From positions 3,816-67,815 of the forward strand of contig DAOUAE010000063.1 in the NCBI GenBank assembly GCA_034433795.1: DNA of 64,000 bases, written 5' to 3'. Shown one piece after another: positions 54,688-63,240 of this stretch. The stretch's first letter is position 1. The number at the start of each line of letters is the position of its first letter. A model generated the notes under the pieces. It did not search any database and was not told the DNA's origin. It saw nothing but the letters and a program-made list of their open reading frames with translations. The position numbers were made by a program, and so were the translations under genes. The stretch is from DAOUAE01 sp034433795 (GTDB taxonomy: Bacteria > Chloroflexota > UBA6077 > FW602-bin22 > DAOUAE01).

Positions 54688-55917
54688 ATGAACCTGCTAG
54701 CCGTCCGCCGTCTGCCCGTCCGGGTCGAGGCGCTCCAGCCGCTGGCCTGGCGCGACTACCGCCGGCTCTGGCTGGCCAGTTTCCTCTGGTACCTGGCCCG
54801 CTGGGTCGAGGTGGTGGTCGTCGGCTGGCTGGTCCTGGACCTGACCGACTCGGCCTGGCATGTGGCCCTCGTCGGCTTCTACCGCAACGCCCCGCTTCTC
54901 TGCTTCGGCCTGCTGGGCGGCGTCATCGCCGACCGGATGGTGCGGCGAACGCTCCTGGCTCTGGCCCAGGGGCTGAACTGCGCGGTGATGCTGGGGCTCT
55001 GGCTCCTGCTGGTGAGCGGCGGACTCCAGTACTGGCACCTGGCGGTGGGGAGCCTGCTGCTGGGTCTCTCCTGGACCATGGACTGGCCGGCCCGCCGGAC
55101 CCTCATCGCCGACATCGTCGGCCGGCCCCAGATCCTGCGGGCGCTGGTCCTGGAGACCACCTCGATGAACATCACCAAGGTGCTGGGGCCGCTCCTGGGC
55201 GGCAGTCTCGTCGGCCTGCTGGGCGCGGCCGGCTGCTTTCTCCTGCTGCTCGGGACCTACCTGGGCAGCCTGGGAGCGGTTCTGAGCATCCGGCAGCGCA
55301 ACCGCACCCCGGCCGGCCAGGGACCGGTTCTGCGCACCCTGGTGGACGGGCTGCGGGCGGTCGCCCGTCAGCCGGCCATCCTGGGGGTGCTCTCGGTGAC
55401 CATGGCGATGAACATGCTGGTCTTTCCCTACGTCCAGCTGCTGCCGGTCTTCGCCCGCGACATCCACCAGGCCGGACCGGTCGGGCTGGGGCTGCTGGCG
55501 GCCGGCGACGGGCTCGGCTCGCTCCTCGGGGCGGCTCTGCTCAGCCTCTGGCCGACCCTGCCGCGCGGCCGGGCCTTTCTGGGGGGATCGTTCCTGATGA
55601 GCCTGGCGCTGCTCGCCTTCAGTCTACTGCCGGCTTTCCTGCCGGCCTTCCTGGCGCTGGTCGCCATGGGGGTCTGTCACGCGGCCTTCAGCGCCTATCA
55701 GAGCGCCATCACGCTCACCGCGATCACCGAGACGCTGCGCGGTCGGGCGATGGGCGCGCTGGCCCTGGCCATCGGCACCGCCCCGCTGGGGGCGCTGCTG
55801 ATGGGCGCGCTGGCCACGCTGGTGGGGGCGCCGGCGGCCGTCGGTCTGAGCGCCGCCCTGGGCGCCCTCTGGGTGCTGCTCACCGCCTGGCGTCTGGCCG
55901 ACCTGCGTCGGGTCTAA
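54688..55917 (+). CDS. MFS transporter
   Basis: A 409-residue major facilitator with 12 helices; ARWVEVVVVGWLVLDLTDSA, then VIADRMVRRTLLALAQGLNC and GLSWTMDWPARRTLIADIVG match the MFS_3 branch of drug or siderophore exporters. The ATG was chosen by the nearby GGGAGAAGG; a TACAAT -10 lies at 54653. It precedes the sugar kinase gene by 19 bases and may be co-transcribed. The substrate is unknown. Confidence 0.87.
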   Translation: MNLLAVRRLPVRVEALQPLAWRDYRRLWLASFLWYLARWVEVVVVGWLVLDLTDSAWHVALVGFYRNAPLLCFGLLGGVIADRMVRRTLLALAQGLNCAVMLGLWLLLVSGGLQYWHLAVGSLLLGLSWTMDWPARRTLIADIVGRPQILRALVLETTSMNITKVLGPLLGGSLVGLLGAAGCFLLLLGTYLGSLGAVLSIRQRNRTPAGQGPVLRTLVDGLRAVARQPAILGVLSVTMAMNMLVFPYVQLLPVFARDIHQAGPVGLGLLAAGDGLGSLLGAALLSLWPTLPRGRAFLGGSFLMSLALLAFSLLPAFLPAFLALVAMGVCHAAFSAYQSAITLTAITETLRGRAMGALALAIGTAPLGALLMGALATLVGAPAAVGLSAALGALWVLLTAWRLADLRRV

Positions 55918-55936
55918 CACCTGCAAGGAGTCGACG

Positions 55937-56884
55937 ATGCCCGAGGTGATCTCGTTAGGCGAGATGATGGTGATGTTCGTGGCCACCGACATCGGCCCCC
56001 TCCGGTCGGCGGTCACTTTTGAAAAGCACGTGGCCGGGGCCGAGGCCAACGTGGCCATCGGCCTGGCCCGGCTGGGCCACTCGGCCGGCTGGATCAGCCG
56101 GCTGGGCGACGACGAGTTCGGCCGCTACATCCTGACCTTCCTGCGCGGCGAGGGGGTCGATGTCTCCCACGTCGAACTCGACCCCGAGGCGCCGACCGGG
56201 GTGGCCTTCAAAGAGCGGCGCGAGGTCGGCCCCCGCCGGGTGATCTACTACCGGCGCGGCTCGGCGGCCAGCCGCATGACGCCGGCCATCCTCGACCGCG
56301 AGTACCTCAGGACCGCCCGCTATCTCCACCTCACCGGCATCACCACCGCCCTGAGCCCCTCCTGCCACGAGACGGTCCGGGCGGCGATGCGGCTGGCCCG
56401 CGACCTGGGGGTGCTCGTCTCCTTCGACCCCAATATCCGCCTGCAGCTGCGACCGGCGGCGGAGTGGCGCACCGTCCTGACCGACCTTTTGCCGCTCTGC
56501 GACCTGGTCCTGCCCGGACGGGACGAGGCCACCCTCATCACCGGCGAGGAGGACCCCGAGCGGGCGGCCCGGGCGATCCTGGCCTATGGCCCCCGGCTGG
56601 TGGTGGTCAAACTGGGGGCCGAGGGGGCGCTGGCCGTCACCCCCGAGACCGCCGTCCATGTGCCGGGCGTGCGCCTGCCCCGGATCGTGGACCCGGTCGG
56701 GGCCGGCGACGGCTTCGCCGCCGGCTTTCTGGCCGGGCAGCTGCGGGGCTTCGACCTCCCCCAGTCGCTCCGACTGGCCAACACCGTTGGGGCGATGGCC
56801 ATGACCGTCCTGGGCGACGTCGAGGGCCTGCCGACCTGGCGCGAGGTCCAGGAGTTCTCGGTCGAGCAGGATGTGCGCCGGTAG
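55937..56884 (+). CDS. PfkB family sugar kinase, KdgK-like
   Basis: A 315-residue ribokinase-fold kinase. The N-terminal sugar site has VAGAEANVAIGLARLGHSAG and the catalytic anion hole is DPVGAGDGFAAGF (Asp the base). The whole pattern is closest to 2-keto-3-deoxygluconate kinases (FEKHVAGAEANVA, RRGSAASRM), but fructokinase or ribokinase activity is not ruled out. The ATG follows AAGGAG. It is near an MFS carrier that might import a sugar acid. Confidence 0.88.
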   Translation: MPEVISLGEMMVMFVATDIGPLRSAVTFEKHVAGAEANVAIGLARLGHSAGWISRLGDDEFGRYILTFLRGEGVDVSHVELDPEAPTGVAFKERREVGPRRVIYYRRGSAASRMTPAILDREYLRTARYLHLTGITTALSPSCHETVRAAMRLARDLGVLVSFDPNIRLQLRPAAEWRTVLTDLLPLCDLVLPGRDEATLITGEEDPERAARAILAYGPRLVVVKLGAEGALAVTPETAVHVPGVRLPRIVDPVGAGDGFAAGFLAGQLRGFDLPQSLRLANTVGAMAMTVLGDVEGLPTWREVQEFSVEQDVRR

Positions 56885-56903
56885 GACCCTGCTTCGCGAG
56901 GAG

Positions 56904-57983
56904 CTAAGTGGGGCCGACGGCTCCGGCCCGGCTCCAGGCCTGGCGGAGCAGGCGCAGCCAGTTGCCGTGCATGATGGCGGCGATCTCCTCGCTCCGGTAG
57001 CCGCGCTTCTCCAGCAGCGCCGGGATCTTCTGGAGATCGGCGATGGTCTCGAGGTCGTGCGGGCACTGCTCCTGGCCGTAGCCGCCGTCCAGGTCCGAGC
57101 CGATGGCGGCGTGGCGGGCGTCACCGGCGATCTGACAGACGTGGTCGATGTGGTTGACCACGTCTTCCAGACTGACCACATCGTTTTTCGTCTGGCCCTT
57201 GACCCAGCCGGGGTAGAGCATCCAGGCGTCCATCACCGCGCCGATGACCCCGTCGCGGGCGACGATAAGGCGGATCATCTCGTCGGTGAGCTGCCGGTCG
57301 CCGGGGACCAGAGCCCGGCAGTTGGAGTGGCTGGCCAGGACCGGGCCGCCGAAGGCCTCGAGCGCCTCGAAGAAGGCCCGGTCGGCCAGATGGGTGAGGT
57401 CGAGGATGACCCCCTGGGCCTCCAGCGCCCGGAGGAGCGGACGCGCCCGTGGGGTGAGGGGACCGGGCTGGCCGGTGCCGTGGGCGTAGGCGCTGCGGCC
57501 GTAGTGGGCCAGGCTGACGATACGCAGGCCGTCGGCCCACCAGTCGGCCACCTGGTCGGGGTCCAGGATCGGGTCGGCCCCCTCCATGCTCAGGACGATG
57601 CCCAGGGGGGCGGTCTCCGGGGCGCTCTCCCACTCGGCCCAGTGGCGCTCCAGGGTCGGCCAGTCGGCGATGAGGCGGAGCCAGCCCTGGCGCTCCATGA
57701 TACGGTAGTAGGCCAGCTGGCCCTGGGCGGCCGCGTAGGCGATCTCCGGGGAGCGGTAGCCGCTGGCCGTGCTGTCGGGCCAGGCGACGCGGGCGATGAC
57801 GGTGGCGAAGGCCAGGGCCACCCGGCCGGCCCGCATCTCGGGGAAGGAGACGGTCGAGGCGGCCCGGCCCTTCTCGGTCATCCCGGCCTCCAGGCGGCGC
57901 ATCTCGGCCACCGGCAGGGTCAGGTCGCGGTTCCACAGGAGCGCGTTCATCGCCAGGTCAAGGTGGCCGTCCACGATGAGCAT
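56904..57983 (-). CDS. Membrane dipeptidase-like (peptidase M19)
   Basis: A 359-residue M19 dipeptidase. The internal ATG at 57983 was chosen because AAAGGAGAG precedes it and the protein begins MLIVDGHLDLA, with the first zinc pair H-x-D (H7, D9). The bridging Glu (LSMEGADPI), the HSNCRALVPGDRQLTDEMIR region and IGSDLDGGYG match renal-dipeptidase-like enzymes, which cleave dipeptides with either D- or L-residues. No signal peptide is present. A TACAAT -10 lies at 58034-58029 on the same strand. Confidence 0.93.
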   Translation of the reverse strand: MLIVDGHLDLAMNALLWNRDLTLPVAEMRRLEAGMTEKGRAASTVSFPEMRAGRVALAFATVIARVAWPDSTASGYRSPEIAYAAAQGQLAYYRIMERQGWLRLIADWPTLERHWAEWESAPETAPLGIVLSMEGADPILDPDQVADWWADGLRIVSLAHYGRSAYAHGTGQPGPLTPRARPLLRALEAQGVILDLTHLADRAFFEALEAFGGPVLASHSNCRALVPGDRQLTDEMIRLIVARDGVIGAVMDAWMLYPGWVKGQTKNDVVSLEDVVNHIDHVCQIAGDARHAAIGSDLDGGYGQEQCPHDLETIADLQKIPALLEKRGYRSEEIAAIMHGNWLRLLRQAWSRAGAVGPT

Positions 57984-58034
57984 CGTCTCTCCTTTCACAG
58001 GCCGACGGGCTGGCCGTCTGGTGCCTTTATTGTA

Positions 58035-58456
58035 GCGGGGAGAGAATCGCCCGTCGAGCGCGGCCGTGATCGGGTCACGGCGAACAGGCGGAGTCGCCCC
58101 ACTCGGAGGCGACAGTGTTCGGCGAGCGGAGGGTCGGCCCCTGAGGCTGACGCCCTCCACCGCGCGGTGGGGGAGGAGCCGGCGCACCGAAGAGGTGGCA
58201 CCGGGTGTCCGCGCGGACTCCGGCGACCAGGGCCGGATCAGCGGGGTCGACATCCTCGTGCTGCGCCAGCGGGCTCCGGAGGCCGACCCCGGGAGACTCC
58301 CGGTCGCGACCGCCCGGCCGGCCGCGGAAAAGATTCCTTAGCCGGAGGCAGCCTCTGGGGAAGAAGGCCGGACGTCTGTCCCGCTCAGCCGGGAGGCGGC
58401 GAGGCCACCACCAGCAATGGAAGAAGGGATCCGCGCGTCCGACGCGCGCATCAGCG
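58035..58456. other. Long non-coding stretch with foldable core
   Basis: About 420 bases without a convincing gene on either strand, which is unusual here. On the plus strand 58190-58230 reads like the T-box core (AGGTGGCACCG) with alternative pairings: CACC-GAAGA-GGTG and GGTG-G-CACC are exclusive, and GTCCGC/GCGGAC (58208-58219) adds a hairpin. No aminoacyl-tRNA synthetase or amino-acid gene follows, so I do not call it a T-box. It may be a decayed gene or an unknown leader. Confidence 0.3.
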
Positions 58457-58485
58457 TTGACAGGAGACGGGCAGGCCGCTAAGAT
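58457..58485 (+). promoter_or_regulatory. Near-consensus promoter
   Basis: TTGACA (58457-58462), a 17-bp spacer and TAAGAT (58480-58485), driving the small genes at 58569 and 58847 and perhaps the MFS gene at 59099. Confidence 0.8.
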
Positions 58486-58568
58486 CGAAGGCGGTCCGGC
58501 AAGGCTGTGGCCCGCTCCGTCGCCGATGGCTTTTCGGCCCGGCGTGTCTGGCACCGGTGGGGATACCG

Positions 58569-58790
58569 ATGGAGGCCCGACACTCGTACAACCGCAGCCT
58601 TATCCGACGAGCGATCTTAGCCGAACTGGAAGCGCGGGGCCGGGAGTACGCCGCCGAACTCCAGGCCCTGGCCGCCGCCCGCCAGACCGCCTTTACCCCC
58701 GAAGAAGAGCAGCGCCTGGTCATCCTGCGGGCCGGGTACGAGGTCGCCCGCCGTTTCGGCGGGCCGGTCTGGGAGTCGATGGTCGGCTGA
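58569..58790 (+). CDS. Small helical protein
   Basis: A 73-residue protein from ATG 58569 (a GTG four codons earlier is possible). Two long helices (SLIRRAILAELEARGREYAA, then EEEQRLVILRAGYEVARRFG) with a short link. Not recognised. It has a strong promoter (58457) and is followed by a zinc-ribbon gene 56 bases downstream. Confidence 0.65.
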   Translation: MEARHSYNRSLIRRAILAELEARGREYAAELQALAAARQTAFTPEEEQRLVILRAGYEVARRFGGPVWESMVG

Positions 58791-58846
58791 GGGCTGCCGC
58801 ACCGTGGCATGCGCCCTGCGGCAGTCCAGGGGTGGAGGTGAGAGGC

Positions 58847-59044
58847 GTGCCGCGTCCGTCCGAACGGACGAAGGCTCCGGCGCCGGCACCGTCGGCCCCG
58901 ACGCGCCCGATGGAATGCGCGCGCGTCTGGGAGGACGACTACCTGGAGCCCTGTCCACGCTGCGGGCGGCCGATGGTGGCCATTATGGGCAGCCGCCAGG
59001 CGGTCTGTGAGCACTGCGGCTTCCGGGAGAGCTGCTGCTTCTAA
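58847..59044 (+). CDS. Small zinc-ribbon protein
   Basis: A 65-residue protein from GTG 58847 after GGAGGTGAG. The C-terminal half carries two CxxC pairs (EPCPRCGRPM and VCEHCGFRESC), a rubredoxin-like zinc ribbon; the N-terminal 20 residues are Pro/Ala/Ser-rich. Role unknown. It lies between a small helical gene and an MFS gene, all on the plus strand. Confidence 0.75.
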   Translation: MPRPSERTKAPAPAPSAPTRPMECARVWEDDYLEPCPRCGRPMVAIMGSRQAVCEHCGFRESCCF

Positions 59045-59098
59045 CACGGGCGGCGCCGCGGCCGACCCGCTAGACGGCTGATCGCCCGTCGGGAGCCG

Positions 59099-60355
59099 AT
59101 GATGCGGAGCGCGGTCGCTGACCGGCTGGCCCGGCTGTGGGTCCGGCCGGCCAGTCGTGAGGACCGCAACGTCCGGTATCTTCTGGCCCAGACGGCCCTG
59201 GCCGGGGTGGTCCAGGGCGGCATTGTCACTTTTCTGCCGGTCTTCCTGGCCCGCCTGGGGGCCTCGACCCTGCTGGTCAGCCTGCTGACCGCACTCCCGG
59301 CCCTGGTCACCATCGGTCTTTCGCTCCCGGCCGGGCTGATCGTCGCCCGCTGGACCCGGCTGGTGGCCACCAGCGCCCGCTGGTACTATCTCCTGCGCCT
59401 CACCTACCTGATGGTGGCCCTGGCCGGCCTCCTCGCCCCTCCCTGGGGCCCGCTCCTCATCGTGCTCCTCTGGGGACTCTCGGCGATCCCCAGCACCATC
59501 GCCAACACCGCCTGGTACAGCGTGCTGGCGGCGGCCGTCGCCCCCGAGCGCCGGCCAGTCATCAACGGGGTGCGCTGGGCGCTCCTCGGTCTGGTCTCGG
59601 CCGGAAGCGTGGCCCTCTTCGGCGAGGTGCTGGAGGCCCTCCCCTTCCCGACAGGCTATGTCGCGGTCTTTCTCCTCTCAGCCCTGGCCGGATTCCTCAA
59701 CGTCTGGTTCTACGCCCACCTGGAGATCGACGACCCACCGCCCTCAGCGGTCACCACCCCGGTCGCCCGGTCAGCCCGGCTGGCGGCCCTGGTCGCCCCG
59801 CTGGCCCGGCGCAGCCCCTTTCGAACCTACACGGTCCTGACCCTGCTGCTCCGGGTGGGACTCTTCCTCCCGGCCGGACTCTACAGCGTCTTCTGGGTGC
59901 GCGATCTGGGGGCCTCAGACGCCTGGATCGGCTGGCGGACGACGGTGGGCAACGCCGCCCTGACGCTGGGCTACTATCTCTGGGGCCGCTACGCCAGCCG
60001 GAGCCCGCACCGGCGCGTGCTGGCCCTGGCCGGCGGTGGGCTGGGGCTCTACCCTCTCCTGACCGCTCTGACCGCTCCGGAGACCCTCTGGCTGCTCCTG
60101 GTCGCCGCGCTGGTCTGGGGGCTCTGCGCCGCCGGGGTGGACGTGGCCCTGTTCGAGGGGCTGCTCCAGACCACCCCCGCTGACGAGCGCCCCCGCTACG
60201 TGGCCCTCAACACCGCCCTGGCCAACCTGGTGGCCTTCCTGGCCCCGATCCTCGGGGCCGCTCTGGCCGATGGGCTGGGCGTCCGCTGGGCCCTGGTCGT
60301 GGCGGGCGGCTGTCTTCTGGGGACGGCGGCGCTGGCCGTCCGGCGGTCGGTCTGA
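59099..60355 (+). CDS. MFS transporter
   Basis: A 418-residue major facilitator with 12 helices; NVRYLLAQTALAGVVQGGIV, then LVTIGLSLPAGLIVARWTRL and AIPSTIANTAWYSVLAAAVA fit the family. It has a Met-Met start; no strong ribosome site is visible (GAGCCG), so the start is less certain. It is the fourth MFS carrier in the window. The substrate is unknown. Confidence 0.83.
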   Translation: MMRSAVADRLARLWVRPASREDRNVRYLLAQTALAGVVQGGIVTFLPVFLARLGASTLLVSLLTALPALVTIGLSLPAGLIVARWTRLVATSARWYYLLRLTYLMVALAGLLAPPWGPLLIVLLWGLSAIPSTIANTAWYSVLAAAVAPERRPVINGVRWALLGLVSAGSVALFGEVLEALPFPTGYVAVFLLSALAGFLNVWFYAHLEIDDPPPSAVTTPVARSARLAALVAPLARRSPFRTYTVLTLLLRVGLFLPAGLYSVFWVRDLGASDAWIGWRTTVGNAALTLGYYLWGRYASRSPHRRVLALAGGGLGLYPLLTALTAPETLWLLLVAALVWGLCAAGVDVALFEGLLQTTPADERPRYVALNTALANLVAFLAPILGAALADGLGVRWALVVAGGCLLGTAALAVRRSV

Positions 60356-60422
60356 CCACGACTGGTCAGCCCCGACCGGTCCTGCTATGATCGGCCCACC
60401 GACCTTCGCCTGGGAGGAGCCC

Positions 60423-61181
60423 ATGACCTGGTGGCGACGCCCACCCGAGGGACCCGCCCGCATCGTCGCCCATCGGGGCGCCTCCGGCTACGTGCCGGAG
60501 AACACGCTGCTGGCCTTCCAGCGGGCCTACGAACTGGGAGCCGACGCCATCGAGTGCGATGTCCACCTCTCCGCCGACGGGCAGCCGGTGGTCATCCACG
60601 ACCGGACCCTCGACCGGACGACCAGCGGCCGGGGGCCCGTCAGCGCCCTGACGGTGGCCGAACTCCGGATGCTGGACGCCGGCGCCTGGCGCGGGCCGGA
60701 GTTCGCCGGGCTGCGTCTGCCCACCCTGGCCGAGGTCCTGGACTGGGCCCGGGGGCGACTGCCGGTGGTCATTGAACTCAAAAGCGATCCCCCGCACGAC
60801 CGGGCCCTACCGGGAGCGGTGTGGGCCGTCCTCCGGGAGACCGCGATGGAGGACCGCTGCCTGGTGATCTCGTTTGCGCCCGATCTCCTGCGGGCCTTCC
60901 GTGCGGCGGGCGGCGAGTCCCCCATCGGCCTGCTGGGGATGCGGCCCGACCCCGATCTCATCGCCGGAGCGCGCGACCTGGGAGCAGTGATGGCGCTTCC
61001 CTACGTCGGGCTGGTGGACGAGCGGCTGGTCGCGCGAGCCAAGGCCGCCGGTCTGGGGCTGGGCGTCTGGACGGTCAACGATCCCGAGACCGCCCAGCGG
61101 CTCGACCGCCTGGGCGTCGACGCCATCACCACCGACTACCCAGACCGCCTCCGGGCGGCGCTGCGGGCCGGCGTCCGCTGA
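60423..61181 (+). CDS. Glycerophosphodiester phosphodiesterase
   Basis: A 252-residue GDPD TIM-barrel protein. IVAHRGASGYVPENTLLAFQ carries the catalytic His/Arg pair (H17, R18) and Glu; DAIECDVHLSADGQPVVIHD holds the metal-binding Glu/Asp and the second catalytic His. It hydrolyses glycerophosphodiesters to glycerol-3-phosphate and an alcohol. No signal peptide is present, so it is cytoplasmic. The ATG follows GGGAGGAG. Confidence 0.94.
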   Translation: MTWWRRPPEGPARIVAHRGASGYVPENTLLAFQRAYELGADAIECDVHLSADGQPVVIHDRTLDRTTSGRGPVSALTVAELRMLDAGAWRGPEFAGLRLPTLAEVLDWARGRLPVVIELKSDPPHDRALPGAVWAVLRETAMEDRCLVISFAPDLLRAFRAAGGESPIGLLGMRPDPDLIAGARDLGAVMALPYVGLVDERLVARAKAAGLGLGVWTVNDPETAQRLDRLGVDAITTDYPDRLRAALRAGVR

Positions 61182-61216
61182 CCGTGATGCCGGGTGCCGG
61201 GAAGAGGGGCGGACCG

Positions 61217-62050
61217 ATGCGTCGCCGGTTCGGTCTGTGGCCCGTCGTTCTCGCGGTCCTGCTGGTCGCCTGCCGACCGGCCCCGGAGATCAGCGTGCTG
61301 ACGGTGACGCCGGCGCCGTCTCCGACCGGGCGGCCCGACTGGCCGACGCGGCCGCCCGGTCGAGCCACGGTGGCCCGGCCGGTCATCACCACGCCGGTCC
61401 CGCCGGCGCCCGCGCGGCCGACGGCGATCCCTCAGGCAGCGCCCCCGCTGCCCCCCACCCCGTCGGCCGTTCTGACCGCGCCAGCGGCCCCACCGGCCGA
61501 ACGGCCATCAGACACCCCATCCGCGCCGACCGTCTCCCCGGCTCTCCTAGCCCCGCTGGTCTCCCCGACCGTAGCCCCGCTCGCGCCTCCCAGCCCGAGC
61601 CCGACCGCTCCGCCGGTGGAGCCGCCCACCGTCAGCCCGGCTGACCCGCGTGGCGGGCCAGCGCCGACGGCCACGCCGCTGCGGAGCCCCACACCCTCTA
61701 TCCGGTCCACGCCGTCGCCGACGCCCCGGGTCCAGGGCGGAGCGGTGGCGATCGTGGCCCTCGACCCGGTGGCCGAGGTTGTCACCCTGCAGAACCAGAC
61801 GGCGGGTCCCATCGACCTCTCGGGCTGGCGGTTGCTGGCCGGGGACGAGCGTCAGCAGTACCGGTTCCCGGAGGGGATGGTGCTGGGGCCGGGGGCCCGT
61901 CTGCGTCTGCACACCGGTCAGGGGACCGACTCGGCCGGTGACCTCTACTGGGGGCGCCGGAGCGCCGTCTGGCGCAACAGCGGCGATACCGCCACCCTCC
62001 TCGACGGCGAGGGCCGCACCGTGGCCACCTACCGCTACGGGACGCCGTAG
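61217..62050 (+). CDS. Lipoprotein with Pro/Thr linker and lamin-tail domain
   Basis: A 277-residue secreted protein. ATG 61217 gives a lipoprotein signal (WPVVLAVLLVAC, lipobox LLVAC) after AAGAGGGG. About 140 residues of Pro/Thr/Ala/Ser repeats follow, then a C-terminal lamin-tail domain (LTD, about 180-277): VAIVALDPVAEVVTLQNQTA, then IDLSGWRLLAGDERQQYRFP, then GARLRLHTGQGT. LTD domains occur in extracellular proteins of many bacteria. It may anchor or present the domain on the cell surface. Confidence 0.85.
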   Translation: MRRRFGLWPVVLAVLLVACRPAPEISVLTVTPAPSPTGRPDWPTRPPGRATVARPVITTPVPPAPARPTAIPQAAPPLPPTPSAVLTAPAAPPAERPSDTPSAPTVSPALLAPLVSPTVAPLAPPSPSPTAPPVEPPTVSPADPRGGPAPTATPLRSPTPSIRSTPSPTPRVQGGAVAIVALDPVAEVVTLQNQTAGPIDLSGWRLLAGDERQQYRFPEGMVLGPGARLRLHTGQGTDSAGDLYWGRRSAVWRNSGDTATLLDGEGRTVATYRYGTP

Positions 62051-62141
62051 AACATATGCCGAAACAGCGGCCGTCCCTTTGTCCGTCTGAGTTTTTCTGG
62101 ACCGCCGACCGCGGCCGGGGGTCCAGACGGCAGAGATAGGG

Positions 62142-62147
62142 TATAAT
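62142..62147 (+). promoter_or_regulatory. -10 box before the small membrane protein gene
   Basis: Perfect TATAAT (62142-62147) 35 bases before the ATG at 62183; no clear -35. Confidence 0.55.
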
Positions 62148-62182
62148 CGTTCGCGAGAGTCTACAGGAAGAGGATCGCCGCA

Positions 62183-62551
62183 ATGGCCGGACACCTGCGC
62201 ACCGTCTTCCTGCTGGTGCTGCCCTTTCTCCTGGGGAAGGTCCTGGAGTTCGCCCTCCGCAGCCGCCCCGGGCAGCGGGCCGCCACCGCCCTCGGCGCCC
62301 CCGAACTGGCCACCGAAGAGGGCGCCCATCTCCTGCACCACCTGACCCGTGAGGGTGCCGGAGCCGCCGGCCTGGCCCTGGCGACGCTGGCCCAGCCTCC
62401 CTCGCCCCCCGGCCCGGCTGGCTGGGTGCGCCAGGCCGCCCGGCTCGGCAGCCTGCTCCTGGCGCTGGGCGGCCTGCTCCGCGCCCTGGCCGCCTTCGAG
62501 GAGGAGCGCGCACGGCTCCGCGCCCGACTGGCCGCCCTGGCCGGCCGCTGA
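62183..62551 (+). CDS. Small membrane-associated protein
   Basis: A 122-residue protein with an N-terminal hydrophobic segment (LRTVFLLVLPFLLGKVLEFA) and a second amphipathic/hydrophobic stretch (about 83-105). The middle is Ala/Leu-rich and the C-terminus is a charged coiled coil (FEEERARLRARLAALA). Family not recognised. The PRC-barrel gene follows 23 bases downstream, so they may work together. Confidence 0.65.
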   Translation: MAGHLRTVFLLVLPFLLGKVLEFALRSRPGQRAATALGAPELATEEGAHLLHHLTREGAGAAGLALATLAQPPSPPGPAGWVRQAARLGSLLLALGGLLRALAAFEEERARLRARLAALAGR

Positions 62552-62574
62552 GCCGCCGTGGACAGGGAGGGAGC

Positions 62575-63198
62575 GTGCTCATCGTCCTGGAGAGCCCGGT
62601 CTACGCCGCCGACGGCGTCCACATCGGCAAGGTGGTCGGCGCGGTGGTGGACCCGGCCACCAACCGGGTCACCCACCTCATCGTCCACCGCCACTGGCTC
62701 GGCCTGCTGCGCCTCGCCAACGTCATTGTGCCCGTCGGCGCCATCGCCACCGCCGACGCCACCGGGGTTCACCTCAAAGACGCCCGGGCGGACGTCGAAC
62801 GGTACCCGGAGTTCAGCGAGACCCTGTACATCCCGCTGGCCCCACCAACCGGCACGGCCACGGTCTACTGGCCGGCCGCCGACCTCTACCGCCCGGCCGT
62901 CCCGGCCTTCGGCCCCTATCCGGTCCTGGAGTGGCGCCGGATCCCTCCCTGCGATGTCCCCATCACCCCTGGCACCGTCGTCGAGGCCGCCGACGGCCCG
63001 GCCGGCCAGGTGGCCGGCGTGGTCACCGCCGACGACGCCCTCGTCACCGCGCTCATCGTCACCGGCCCGGACCTGCCCCCCGAAGGCCTCTTCGTCCCCC
63101 GGGAATGGGTGACCCACATCCAGGAGGACCGGATCGTTCTCAACCGCCCCCGGGCCGACCTGGCCCGACTGCCGGCCGCCCGGCCGGCCTCCCCGTAG
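62575..63198 (+). CDS. PRC-barrel domain protein
   Basis: A 207-residue protein with a GTG start after AGGGAGGGAG. Two PRC-barrel units: the first about 5-70 (SPVYAADGVHIGKVVGAVVD, then RVTHLIVHRHWLGLLRLANV), the second about 125-195 (VVEAADGPAGQVAGVVTADD). The middle (70-120) is Pro/Tyr-rich. Function is unknown. The insertion sequence begins about 40 bases after its stop. Confidence 0.85.
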   Translation: MLIVLESPVYAADGVHIGKVVGAVVDPATNRVTHLIVHRHWLGLLRLANVIVPVGAIATADATGVHLKDARADVERYPEFSETLYIPLAPPTGTATVYWPAADLYRPAVPAFGPYPVLEWRRIPPCDVPITPGTVVEAADGPAGQVAGVVTADDALVTALIVTGPDLPPEGLFVPREWVTHIQEDRIVLNRPRADLARLPAARPASP

Positions 63199-63240
63199 CC
63201 GGCGGCCGGTCCCGACCGCCTCCCTCCAGAGAAACCTCCG

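Noticed and set aside
58190..58235. T-box riboswitch
   Set aside because: Only the GGTGGCACCG core is seen; no stem I specifier or AG bulge, and no synthetase or amino-acid gene follows.
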